A stretch of DNA of 64,000 nt from JACDHG01 sp963815295 (GTDB taxonomy: Bacteria; Actinomycetota; Actinomycetes; Propionibacteriales; Nocardioidaceae): NCBI GenBank assembly GCA_963815295.1, contig CAWFFZ010000003.1:372001-436000 (forward strand). Reading direction: 5' to 3'. Below the pieces are notes generated by a model. That model worked only from the letters and a program-made list of their open reading frames with translations. It had not been told where the DNA came from and ran no database searches. Positions 1-10,010 of this stretch are shown here, one piece after another. Numbering within the stretch: position 1 is the stretch's first letter; the number at the start of each line of letters is the position of its first letter. A program made the translations under genes and the position numbers.

Positions 1-718
1 CTGTGCGGCCTCAGGTGGCAACCATGCGGGAGCGGTTTCATGGGCGGCGGCTCAGGCCGGCCTGACGGCTGACGTCTTCGTCCCGTCGAACGCGACTCCA
101 GCCAAGATCGCGCGGATAGCCGAGTACGGCGGCCGGGCCCACCTCGTCGAAGGATTCGTTCGCGACGCCCTCGACGCCTGTCACACCTTTGCCGACGAGC
201 ACGCCATGCCTCTCCTGCATCCGTATGACACGTTCGAGACCGTGTGCGGCGCCGGGACAACAGGCCTCGAGATCCGCGACCAGGTGCGCGATGCCGATCT
301 CGTGGTGGTCGGATGCGGCGGTGGCGGTCTCTACTCCGGCCTCGCCGCCGCCCTTAGTGACGTCGTGCAGGTCCAGCCGGTCGAGCCTGGGTTGTGCCCC
401 AACCTGGCCACTGCCCTCGCGGCCGGCAGGCCGGTCGACACAGCTGTCGGCGGTGTCGCGGTCGACTCGCTGGGTGCGCCTCGGATCGGCAAGATCGCGT
501 ACGCGACCGCGGTAGCACACCAGGTGCGTCCAGTGCTCGTCGACGAGGACGCGATCGTGGCGGCCCGGTCTTTCTTGTGGTCGCAGGCGAGGGTGTTGGC
601 GGAGCCGGGCGCCTGTGTGGCGCTGGCGTCGGTGCTGAGCGGTCAGGTCGACGTACGACCGGGTCAGACCGTCGTCGTCGTCGTGTCCGGCGGCAACGAC
701 GACTCCATCCCCACCTGA
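1..718 (+). CDS. PLP-dependent threonine/serine dehydratase-like enzyme (5' end cut by window)
   Basis: Fold-type II pyridoxal-phosphate enzyme, probably deaminating threonine or serine to the 2-oxo acid. The reading frame is open from base 2 and enters at a SGGNHAGA motif, the Asn-His element that contacts PLP in threonine dehydratases. A glycine loop VGCGGGGL follows (about window codons 102-109), which holds the PLP phosphate. The N-terminal part with the Schiff-base lysine lies upstream of the window, so about 238 residues remain. The protein ends soon after a VVSGGND segment, the usual end of a catalytic domain, so there is no C-terminal ACT regulatory domain. The exact substrate cannot be told from this fragment. 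Confidence 0.85.
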   Translation, partial: CAASGGNHAGAVSWAAAQAGLTADVFVPSNATPAKIARIAEYGGRAHLVEGFVRDALDACHTFADEHAMPLLHPYDTFETVCGAGTTGLEIRDQVRDADLVVVGCGGGGLYSGLAAALSDVVQVQPVEPGLCPNLATALAAGRPVDTAVGGVAVDSLGAPRIGKIAYATAVAHQVRPVLVDEDAIVAARSFLWSQARVLAEPGACVALASVLSGQVDVRPGQTVVVVVSGGNDDSIPT

Positions 719-739
719 ACACACGCCGCTTGCTTTGGC

Positions 740-785
740 AGTGGCCGACATCGGGCAGGTCGTGGCCTGGAGGAGGTCGGCCACT
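740..785. repeat. 10-bp perfect inverted repeat between dehydratase and mutase genes
   Basis: AGTGGCCGAC (740-749) is exactly complementary to GTCGGCCACT (776-785), with 26 nt between. It lies 21 bases after the dehydratase stop and 30 bases before the mutase start. It could be a terminator without a T-run or an operator for the mutase gene. I cannot separate these by reading. Confidence 0.5.
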
Positions 786-815
786 TCGAGCAAAACCGGC
801 GCGTAGCCTGAGCGC

Positions 816-2397
816 ATGAGTGGACAGACCGAGTCCGGCCTCCCGTTCGAGCGCGTCTACGGCGCGGAGTCGCTCGACGGATGGGATCCGAAGCAGCGAC
901 TCGGTGACCCGGGTGGCTTTCCCTACACCCGTGGCGTGTATGAGTCGATGTACACCGGCAGGCCGTGGACGATGCGGCAGTACGCCGGCTTCGGCACGGC
1001 CAAGGAGTCCAACGAGCGCTACCACCAGCTGATCAAGGCTGGCACCAAGGGCCTGTCGGTCGCGTTCGATCTGCCGACCCAGATGGGGTACGACTCGGAC
1101 TCGTCGATCGCACACGGCGAGGTCGGCAAGGTGGGCGTCGCGATCGACTCGATCGAGGACATGCGGCTGCTGTTCGACGGCATTCCCCTCGACAAGGTCT
1201 CCACCTCGATGACGATCAACGCCCCAGCGTCGCTGCTGATGCTCCTCTACCAGCTCGTCGGCGAGAGCCAGGGAGTCAGCAGCGAGCAGCTCACGGGCAC
1301 CACTCAGAACGACGTACTGAAGGAGTACATCGCTCGCGGCACGTACATCTACCCTCCGGCGCAGTCGCTTCGGCTCATCACCGACGTCTTCACCTACTGT
1401 CGCGAAGAGATGCCGCGACTGGAACACCATCTCCATCTCCGGCTACCACATGGCGGAGGCGGGCGCGACGCCGGCGCAGGAGATCGCGTTCACTTTGGCG
1501 AACGGCATCGAGTACGTCCGGGCAGCGATCGAGACTGGGCAGGACGTCGACGAGTTCGCCCCCCGCCTAGCGTTCTTCTTCGTCTCCCGCACGACGCTGC
1601 TCGAGGAGGTGGCGAAGTTCCGGGCTGCCCGGCGTATCTGGGCGGAGGTGATGCGTGACGAGTTCGGCGCGAAGGACCCAAAATCGCAGATGCTGCGATT
1701 CCACACGCAGACTGCTGGTGTCCAGCTCACTGCCCAGCAGCCTGAGGTCAATCTGGTCCGGGTCGCCGTCCAAGCCCTTGCCGCCATCCTCGGTGGCACC
1801 CAGTCGCTCCACACGAACTCGTACGACGAGGCCATCGCGCTCCCCACTGAGAAAGCCGCCCGGCTCGCACTACGCACACAGCAGGTGCTCGCCTACGAGA
1901 CCGACGTGACCAAGACCGTCGACCCCTTCGCCGGTTCGTATGCCGTCGAGTCCCTGACCGACGACGTCGAGCGGGCAGCACGAGATCTCATGCGTCAGGT
2001 CGAGGACTTCGGGGGAGCGGTCGCGGCCATCGAGCACGGCTTCCAGAAGAACGAGATCGAGCGGTCGGCGTACCGGATCGCACAGGAGATCGACATCGAC
2101 GAGCGCACGATCGTGGGTGTCAACAAGTTCACGCTCGACATCGACGACCCCTACGAGCCGCTGCGGCTGGACCCGGCGATCGAGGAGCAGCAGGCCGAGC
2201 GGCTGGCCCGCCTACGCGCCACCCGCAACAACGACGACCTTCAGCGGCACCTCGACGCTTTGCGGTCCGCGGCGGACGGCAAGGACAACGTGCTGTTCCC
2301 GATGAAGGCCGCACTCGCTGCGCACGGCACGGTCGGCGAGGTGTGCGACACCCTGCGCGAGGTCTGGGGCGTCTACCAGCCTCCCAACGCCTTCTAG
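816..2397 (+). pseudogene. Methylmalonyl-CoA mutase family, large (catalytic) subunit, interrupted by one +1 frameshift
   Basis: Acyl-CoA mutase large subunit, expected to interconvert methylmalonyl-CoA and succinyl-CoA with a separate B12-binding subunit. Two frames join near 1416-1419. The first runs from ATG 816 to ..YCREEMP; the second continues TISISGYHMAEAGATPAQE to 2397. Removing one base gives 526 residues, normal for a large subunit without the cobalamin domain. Tyr56, Gln164 and Arg174 align by spacing with Tyr89, Gln197 and Arg207 of Propionibacterium methylmalonyl-CoA mutase, and the His244 equivalent is in SGYHM. Isobutyryl-CoA mutases differ at the Tyr and Arg positions, so methylmalonyl-CoA is the likely substrate. 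No small subunit is seen in the window. Nothing else in the gene is damaged, so a sequence error is plausible. Confidence 0.85.
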
Positions 2398-2425
2398 GCG
2401 GCGACCGCCGCTGTCAGTCGACCGT

Positions 2426-3106
2426 TCACCGGGATGGGTCAGGCTCGATGTCGACGTGCATCGACTTGACCCGAGAGTGGATGTTGAACACCGCGAAGCG
2501 TCGAGACAACAGGTCGACGAATGGTCCGAGGAAGAAGATGACCACGAGTGTGCCGGGCCCGATGGCGGCGCCGAGCAGCCAGCCGATGAGTGCTCCACCA
2601 CCCTGTACGACGCTGTAGCTCCACTTGAACGGCACCGGCGGGTCCCAGGCGAGCGCAGCGGCCTCGGTCGGGCCGGCGCCCATGCCGCTGCCCAGGTAGC
2701 CGGCCACACCGACCGCCAGCACGGGGAAGGCCACCAGGCCGAGGATGCTGCGCCAGACCAGCTGGTCCGGCTGGGCAATGACCTGCATAGCCCCGGAGAC
2801 AGTGAATCCAACCACCACTGGTTGCACCACAGTACCGACGCCCGGTGGCAGGCCACGCGCCCAGGCCATCGCCACGAAGAGCACGCTCACCACTAAGTTG
2901 ACGAGCGCGAAAGGCACGCCGGTAGCGATTGCGAGCCCGTTGACGAGCGTTGAATACCCGTCCGACCCGAGCTCGGCTTCAAGGAGCATGGCGACACCAA
3001 CACCGAGCACGACGCACGAGACGAGCAGTGCCACCATCGGCTGAACCCACGTCTCTCTCGTCACGCTGCTCACATTCAGAAGCCAACCACGTGCACGCTG
3101 ATGCAT
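2426..3106 (-). CDS. YczE/YitT-like integral membrane protein
   Basis: Predicted inner-membrane protein of about 226 residues with four or five hydrophobic helices (for example PMVALLVSCVVLGVGVAMLL and SILGLVAFPVLAVGVAGYLG). Its glycine-rich loops (GVGTVVQP, GSGMGAGPTEA) resemble the YczE membrane family, whose transport role is unknown. I chose ATG 3106 because GGAGGG lies 11 bases upstream; the frame is open further, but that extension runs into the divergent amidohydrolase gene. GTG starts just inside are possible alternatives. It converges with the mutase gene (28 bases between stops) and diverges from the next gene with 67 bases between starts. Confidence 0.7.
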   Translation of the reverse strand: MHQRARGWLLNVSSVTRETWVQPMVALLVSCVVLGVGVAMLLEAELGSDGYSTLVNGLAIATGVPFALVNLVVSVLFVAMAWARGLPPGVGTVVQPVVVGFTVSGAMQVIAQPDQLVWRSILGLVAFPVLAVGVAGYLGSGMGAGPTEAAALAWDPPVPFKWSYSVVQGGGALIGWLLGAAIGPGTLVVIFFLGPFVDLLSRRFAVFNIHSRVKSMHVDIEPDPSR

Positions 3107-3173
3107 TCCCGACAGATCCCTCCACGTTGCGCCAACGGCCTCTGACCAGCGGCCGGGATGAGAGACTGGCCCG

Positions 3174-4373
3174 GTGTCATCCCCTGCAGTGCTCGACGAG
3201 ATCGAGCGCATTACCAAGGCGCTCGAACCGGAGCTGATCGAGTTCCGTCGTCGTCTGCACCGCACCCCCGAGCTGGGTCGCCAAGAGCACCTCACCACGG
3301 CCGCGATCATCCAGCGGCTCACGGCGGTCGGGCTCAACCCGCGCATCCTCACGTCCGGCACCGGGGTCATCTGTGACGTGCTCGGGCCGGCCGGCACAGC
3401 CCCCACGATCGCCTTCCGCGGTGACATCGACGCCTTGCCGTTGCAGGACAACAAACAGGTCCCGTACCGATCTCAGGTGGACGGCGTCTGCCACGCGTGC
3501 GGTCACGACGCACACACGAGCATCATCTTGGGCACCGCATTGGCGCTCGCGCAGCTCGCCGAGATGGGTGCAGAGTTCGAGTCAACCCGGCTTATCTTCC
3601 AACCGGCCGAAGAGGTCACTCCGGGTGGCGCGCTCGACGTACTCGCCGACGGGGGGATCGAAGGAATCGAGCGCGTCTTTGCTCTCCATTGCGACCCCAA
3701 GATCGAGGTCGGACAAGTGGGGTTCAGGGCTGGCCCGATCACAGCCGGCGCCGATCGGATCCGGGTCACTGTGCGCGGACCCGGCGGCCACACTGCCCGC
3801 CCGCACCTGACATCCGACCTCGTCTACGCGCTCGGTCAGGTGATCACGCAGCTCCCTGCGGTCCTGTCACGGCTCGCTGACCCTCGCTCGGGGCTCAGCG
3901 TCGTCTGGGGACAGATCCATGCAGGTGCAGCGGCGAACACGATCCCGCAGAGTGGGTATGCCGATGGCACGATCCGTTGCCTCGACGGGCGGGTCTGGGA
4001 GTCGGCGCACGCGCGGATACCCGACCTGGTCCGCTCCCTCGCGGCCCCCTACGGCGTCGACGTCGAGGTGGACCTCCATACGAGCGTTCCCCCATGCGTG
4101 AACGACGAGCACGAGACCGCGTGGATGCGTCGGGTGGCTCTCGACGTGCTTGGCGTCGAGCAGGTGACCGGCACGGACCAGAGCCTCGGCGGTGAGGACT
4201 TCGCCTGGATCCTCGGGCGGGTGCCGGGGTCGCTCGCACGCCTCGGCGTTCGCAGCGACGAAGTTGCCGACGCTGGCGACCTGCATCGGGGAAGTTTTGA
4301 CATAGACGAAGCGGCTATTGCGGTGGGTGTCAGGTTGTTCTGTGGACTTGCCGCCGCGGCAACACCCGGTTAG
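3174..4373 (+). CDS. M20 family amidohydrolase / N-acyl-amino acid hydrolase
   Basis: Cytoplasmic di-metal hydrolase of the M20D type (hippurate, IAA-amino acid or N-acyl-amino acid amidohydrolases), 399 residues, the family's normal length. Visible metal and catalytic elements are FRGDIDALP (82-90), CHACGHDAH (106-114), QPAEE (143-147), a LHCDP segment near 171 and GGEDFAW near 343. The Cys in CHACGHDAH is typical of the bacterial amidohydrolase branch. It starts at GTG 3174. It stands between a divergent membrane gene and the nucleoside transporter operon, 136 bases before the lipoprotein start, and need not share that operon. The true substrate is unknown. Confidence 0.88.
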   Translation: MSSPAVLDEIERITKALEPELIEFRRRLHRTPELGRQEHLTTAAIIQRLTAVGLNPRILTSGTGVICDVLGPAGTAPTIAFRGDIDALPLQDNKQVPYRSQVDGVCHACGHDAHTSIILGTALALAQLAEMGAEFESTRLIFQPAEEVTPGGALDVLADGGIEGIERVFALHCDPKIEVGQVGFRAGPITAGADRIRVTVRGPGGHTARPHLTSDLVYALGQVITQLPAVLSRLADPRSGLSVVWGQIHAGAAANTIPQSGYADGTIRCLDGRVWESAHARIPDLVRSLAAPYGVDVEVDLHTSVPPCVNDEHETAWMRRVALDVLGVEQVTGTDQSLGGEDFAWILGRVPGSLARLGVRSDEVADAGDLHRGSFDIDEAAIAVGVRLFCGLAAAATPG

Positions 4374-4437
4374 GTCACAAACAGGTATCGAAGCCAAATC
4401 TCGTAGACATGGCGTACGTGATTTTCGGTGGACACAC

Positions 4438-4443
4438 TAGAGT
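4438..4443 (+). promoter_or_regulatory. Candidate -10 element upstream of the nucleoside transporter operon
   Basis: TAGAGT fits the TAnnnT pattern of actinobacterial -10 boxes and lies 66 bases before the lipoprotein start, in the 136-base gap after the amidohydrolase gene. No convincing -35 hexamer is seen at 16-19 bases, so this is tentative. Confidence 0.3.
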
Positions 4444-4509
4444 GCGACCCGACGTGGGCGAGGGGTGGCCTTGCTCCGCCGATGCGCACGCTAGTGCGGA
4501 GGAGGTGCC

Positions 4510-5598
4510 GTGAAAAAGACGGCAAGATTGATGGCACTGGCAAGTGTCCTGGCCCTGAGTTTGGCGGCCTGCGGAGATAACGGCGACGGAGACAACGGAT
4601 CATCGGCCGAGGAAAGCTTCTGTGAGGCAGCGGACGGAGACGGACCGAAGGTCGGGCTTGCCTTCGACGTCGGAGGCATCGGCGACCAGTCCTTCAACGA
4701 CGCGGCCGACAAAGGTCTCAAGCGTGCTGTCGATGAGTTGGACGCGACCTGCCGCGAGATCGAGGCCGGAAACGGCGAGACTGACGAAGACCGCGCCGAG
4801 CGGCTGCGCCTGTTGGCCGATGCGGGCTACAACCCCATCATCGGCGTCGGGTTCATCTACTCCGCGGCCGCTACCACGGTCGCAGCCGAGTACCCCGACG
4901 TGAACTTCGCAGTCGTCGACGGCTTCGTCACGTTCATCACAGGCGAGGAGAAGGTCGTTCCCAACGTCGCCGACCTCACCTTCGCCGAGCACGAGGGCTC
5001 ATTCCTGGTCGGTGTGGCCGCTGCCCTCAAGACTGAGAAGAAGAACGTCGGCTTTGTGGGTGGCACGAACGGGTTCCTGATCCAGAAGTTCGAGGCTGGC
5101 TTCGTTGCCGGAGTCAAGGAGATCGACCCGAGCATCAAGATCCAGATTCAGTACCTCGCACCGGACGGGGAAAACGAACAGGGCTTCGAGAACCCCGCTG
5201 CCGGAGAAACCGCCGCGACCGGTATCTACGAGAACGGTGCCGACATCATCTACCACGCAGCCGGAAAGTCCGGTCTGGGCGTCTTCGACGCGGTCGAGGC
5301 CGCAGGGGAGGGCAACTGGGCCATCGGTGTCGACTCCGACCAGTACCTCACGGTCGACGAAGCGCAGAAGCCGCACATCCTGACGTCGATGCTCAAGCGG
5401 GTGGACACCGCGGTCTTCGACTTCGTGCAGCAGTTCGGGGACGGGGAGGCACCAGCGGGCACGGTGACCTACGACATCAAGAGCGGCGGCATCGACTACG
5501 CGACGTCGGGCGGCTTCGTCGACGACATCGCCCCCCAGCTCGACGAGTACAAGGAAAAGATCAAGTCCGGCGAGATCGAGGTTCCCTTCACTCCGTGA
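4510..5598 (+). CDS. BMP family ABC transporter substrate-binding lipoprotein (nucleoside type)
   Basis: Extracellular solute receptor of the basic membrane protein/PnrA family, whose characterised members bind purine and pyrimidine nucleosides. The signal peptide (MKKTARLMALASVLALSLAAC) ends in a lipobox with Cys21, so the protein is lipidated. The N-terminal lobe carries the family segment KVGLAFDVGGIGDQSFND, and GKSGLGVFDAV lies in the C-terminal half. Length is 362 residues. GTG 4510 is fixed by a strong AGGAGGT ribosome site at 4500-4506. It is the first gene of the transporter operon, but a strong hairpin follows it, so it is probably expressed above the membrane components. The downstream cytidine deaminase and thymidine phosphorylase support nucleosides as ligands. 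Confidence 0.93.
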   Translation: MKKTARLMALASVLALSLAACGDNGDGDNGSSAEESFCEAADGDGPKVGLAFDVGGIGDQSFNDAADKGLKRAVDELDATCREIEAGNGETDEDRAERLRLLADAGYNPIIGVGFIYSAAATTVAAEYPDVNFAVVDGFVTFITGEEKVVPNVADLTFAEHEGSFLVGVAAALKTEKKNVGFVGGTNGFLIQKFEAGFVAGVKEIDPSIKIQIQYLAPDGENEQGFENPAAGETAATGIYENGADIIYHAAGKSGLGVFDAVEAAGEGNWAIGVDSDQYLTVDEAQKPHILTSMLKRVDTAVFDFVQQFGDGEAPAGTVTYDIKSGGIDYATSGGFVDDIAPQLDEYKEKIKSGEIEVPFTP

Positions 5599-5620
5599 TG
5601 GGGACGCTGATCTGACAAGA

Positions 5621-5657
5621 GCCCGGGGCGACGCGGTAGCGTGGCCCCGGGCCTTTT
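5621..5657 (+). terminator. Intrinsic terminator/attenuator after the BMP lipoprotein gene
   Basis: GCCCGGGGC (5621-5629) pairs perfectly with GCCCCGGGC (5644-5652). ACGC/GCGT (5631-5634/5639-5642) extends the stem after one mismatch, and TTTT follows (5654-5657). Sitting between the first and second genes of one transporter, it probably acts as a partial terminator that sets a high receptor-to-transporter ratio. Confidence 0.85.
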
Positions 5658-5703
5658 CATCGAGAGGTATCCGCGGGCGCTGGCGCACCTCGAATGGAGA
5701 GGC

Positions 5704-7265
<1,562 letters not shown>

Positions 7266-7269
<4 letters not shown>

Positions 7270-8360
7270 AGTCCCTGAAGTCCGTCTCCATGGCGATGGC
7301 CGCTCCGGTGCTGGCGGCGCTGGTGGCTGCCTTGGTGACTACCATCGTCTTGCTAATCGCCGGTGACTCACCTGCTGACTTCTGGTCAACGATGCTGGCC
7401 TGGCCTGAAGACCGCATCCAGATCAACATCATCAACGACGCCGCGGTCCTATACCTATCCGGCCTGGCGGCCGCCATCGGGTTCCGGATGAACCTGTTCA
7501 ACATCGGAGTCGAAGGTCAGTACCGCGTGGCGACCTTCGCGGCCGCAGTCTTCGCCGGGTGGGCGTTGCTGCCCGGCTACGTCAACACGGTCGCGACGAT
7601 CCTGGTCGCCATGCTCGTCGGTGCCTTCTGGGCTGGCATCGCCGCCGTTTTGCGGGTGACCCGAGGGGTCAGCGAGGTTATCTCGACCATCATGCTGAAC
7701 GCGATCGCGGTGTCGATCGTCGCGTACCTCCTGCGAAGGACGGGACAACAGAAAGGCCTGACCAAGGAAACCGACACCATCCCCGAGTCGGGTTGGGTGG
7801 GCGGCATTCCGCTCTACCCTGATGCGCCCACCGAGATCTACGGCCTGGTGTTTTTGGCCGTGGCCGCTGGGATCGCCTACTCCGTGGTGCTGAACCGCAC
7901 GCGATTCGGCTTCGACCTCCGGGCCACGGGCAGGTCGCAGACGGCGGCGGTGGCAAGCGGCGTCAACGTCAAACGCATGGTGATCTACTCGATGCTGCTG
8001 TCGGGCGCCGTCGCCGGTCTCATCGGTATGCCGAACCTTCTCGGTACGTCACACGCGTACGGCTCGACGATCCAACAGGGACTCGGGTTTGCCGGGATCG
8101 CCGTCGCACTGCTGGGACGCAACCATCCGCTCGGCATCGCTGTTGGTGCCCTGATCTTCGCCTACCTGAGCGAGCAGGCAAACCCACTGGGCATTCTCGC
8201 AGGCATCTCGCCAGAGATCATTGCGGTCACCCAGGGCGTCGTAGTGCTCTGCGTGGTCATCGCCTACGAGGTCGTGAACCGCTACCGGGCCAAGGTCGAA
8301 CAGCGAGAGGTGGCGGAGGCGCTGGATGAGGCGCGCTCTGAAGAGGAGGTGCCCGCATGA
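7266..8360 (+). CDS. ABC transporter permease (nucleoside uptake, YufP-like)
   Basis: Polytopic permease of the BMP-type nucleoside importer, 364 residues. It has a hydrophobic N-terminal anchor (APVLAALVAALVTTIVLLIAG) and the family segment GFRMNLFNIGVEGQY. TGRSQTAAVASGV is the cytoplasmic loop that probably contacts the ATPase. The C-terminal tail is charged (KVEQREVAEALDEARSEEE). It begins inside the ATPase stop codon and ends overlapping the second permease start, so the three membrane-complex genes are translationally coupled. Confidence 0.92.
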
Positions 8361-9607
8361 GTGTCGTCGTAGATGTCGCGGGACCACCGGTTACGCGAGG
8401 CCCTGACCGACGTAATCGGCTCTATTTCTGGGTGCTGCTGGCCATCGTCGCGATGTCGGCGACCAGGCTGATCACGGGAGCCGACGACATCACGTCGCCG
8501 GGCACGCTGCGGGCAGCCATGATCGCGGCCATCCCCATCGCCCTCGCGGGGCTGGGTGGCCTCTGGTCCGAACGCGCGGGAGTCGTCAACATCGGCCTCG
8601 AAGGCATGATGATTCTGGGGACCCTTGGTGCCGGCTACTTCTCGTATCACTACGGCGTCTGGGTGGGTCTGCTCGGGGCGGCTGCGTTCGGGGTGATCGG
8701 GGGATCGCTACATGCGCTGACGACGGTCGTGTTCGGCGTCGACCACATAGTGTCCGGCGTGGCGATCAACATCATCGCTGCGGGCGTGGCCGGCTTTCTG
8801 GCGGAAGCGTTCTTTACCGGTCTGCCTGGTGGGGGGCCGACTCAGTCACCCTCACTCGACCGACCCCCCACCATCTCCATCCCCGGACTGTCTGACTGGA
8901 GCGCTGACCTTGCCGCCAAGGACTGGTTCCTGATCTCGGACGCCGCTGCGCTTGTCAACGCCCTGACCTCGGAGCTGTCCACGTTCACGCTGCTAGGCCT
9001 CCTCCTGATCGTCGGCACCGGCTGGTTGTTGTGGAAGACGTCGTTTGGCTTGCGGTTGCGCAGCTGCGGGGAGTCCCCGACGGCCGCGGAAACCCTCGGC
9101 GTCAACGTCTACCGCTACAAGTTCATCGCGGTGACGGCGTCCGGTGCGCTGGCGGCCATGGGCGGCGCCTACCTGGCGATCGTCGCCTCCTCGGGCTATC
9201 AGAACGGACAGACGGGTGGGCGCGGCTACATCGGCCTGGCGGCCATGATCTTCGGCAACTGGCGCCCGGGTGGGCTCCTCACGGGGTCATTGCTGTTCGG
9301 CTACACCGACGCGGCCCGACTGCGCAGTGGCGGCGAGTCGGTCCACGCCCTGCTGTTCATCGTCGCCATTGGGTTGATCGCGCTAGCGGCCTGGCAGCTG
9401 CGCCGAGGAGCGACGTTCGCGGCCGCGGCCTCGCTGGTGGTGGGAGCTTTGGCGGGCTACTGGTATGCCACCACCGACACCATCCCCAGCGACTTCACCT
9501 CGATGGCGCCATATGTCATGACGTTGCTGGTGCTGGCCCTGGCGTCGCAGTCGCTGCGCATGCCGGCAGCGGACGGACTGCCGTACAGACGCGGGGAGGC
9601 CGGGTAG
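8357..9607 (+). CDS. ABC transporter permease (nucleoside uptake, YufQ-like)
   Basis: Second permease of the importer, 416 residues. Family landmarks are GLWSERAGVVNIGLEGMMI near the N terminus, the ATPase-contact loop SCGESPTAAETLGVNVYRYK, and GRGYIGLAAMIFGNWRP in the C-terminal half. These are the segments that define the YufQ/NupC partner of YufP-like permeases. Extra hydrophobic helices at the C terminus (about residues 330-395) make it longer than many homologues of about 300-320 residues. It starts at ATG 8357 in a 4-base overlap and is followed after 4 bases by cytidine deaminase. Confidence 0.92.
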   Translation: MSVVVDVAGPPVTRGPDRRNRLYFWVLLAIVAMSATRLITGADDITSPGTLRAAMIAAIPIALAGLGGLWSERAGVVNIGLEGMMILGTLGAGYFSYHYGVWVGLLGAAAFGVIGGSLHALTTVVFGVDHIVSGVAINIIAAGVAGFLAEAFFTGLPGGGPTQSPSLDRPPTISIPGLSDWSADLAAKDWFLISDAAALVNALTSELSTFTLLGLLLIVGTGWLLWKTSFGLRLRSCGESPTAAETLGVNVYRYKFIAVTASGALAAMGGAYLAIVASSGYQNGQTGGRGYIGLAAMIFGNWRPGGLLTGSLLFGYTDAARLRSGGESVHALLFIVAIGLIALAAWQLRRGATFAAAASLVVGALAGYWYATTDTIPSDFTSMAPYVMTLLVLALASQSLRMPAADGLPYRRGEAG

Positions 9608-9611
9608 ACCC

Positions 9612-10010
9612 ATGCCTGCCGACATCGACTGGGTCGCGCTGCAGGATGCCGCCACCGAGGCAATGCGCAACGCGTATGCGCCGTACTCGAACTTTTCGGT
9701 CGGGGCCGCCGGGCTCGTCGACGACGGCAGAGTCGTCGTGGGCTGCAACGTCGAGAACGCCGCTTACGGCGTCGCCCTCTGCGCCGAGTGCGGCCTGGTC
9801 TCCGCCCTCCACGCGAGCGGCGGCGGCCGTCTGGTGGCCGTCGTCTGCGTGGATCGGCACGGCAACATCTTGATGCCCTGCGGCCGCTGCCGGCAGTTGT
9901 TGTGGGAAAACGGCGGACCGCAATGTCAGGTCGCCACCGTCAGCGGGGTGCGCGAGATGAGTGAGGTGCTGCCTGACGCATTCGGGCCGGACGACCTGAC
10001 GAGCCGGTGA
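9612..10010 (+). CDS. cdd: Cytidine deaminase
   Basis: Hydrolyses cytidine and deoxycytidine to uridine and deoxyuridine. It is a small homotetrameric-type enzyme of 132 residues. Substrate-binding NVENAAYG is at 46-53; the zinc and catalytic set is C57-A-E59 plus Cys90 and Cys93 of PCGRC. All key residues are present. It is the fifth gene of the transporter operon, 4 bases after the second permease, and its stop overlaps the P450 GTG start by four bases. This places deamination right after import and ahead of the phosphorylase. Confidence 0.95.
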   Translation: MPADIDWVALQDAATEAMRNAYAPYSNFSVGAAGLVDDGRVVVGCNVENAAYGVALCAECGLVSALHASGGGRLVAVVCVDRHGNILMPCGRCRQLLWENGGPQCQVATVSGVREMSEVLPDAFGPDDLTSR

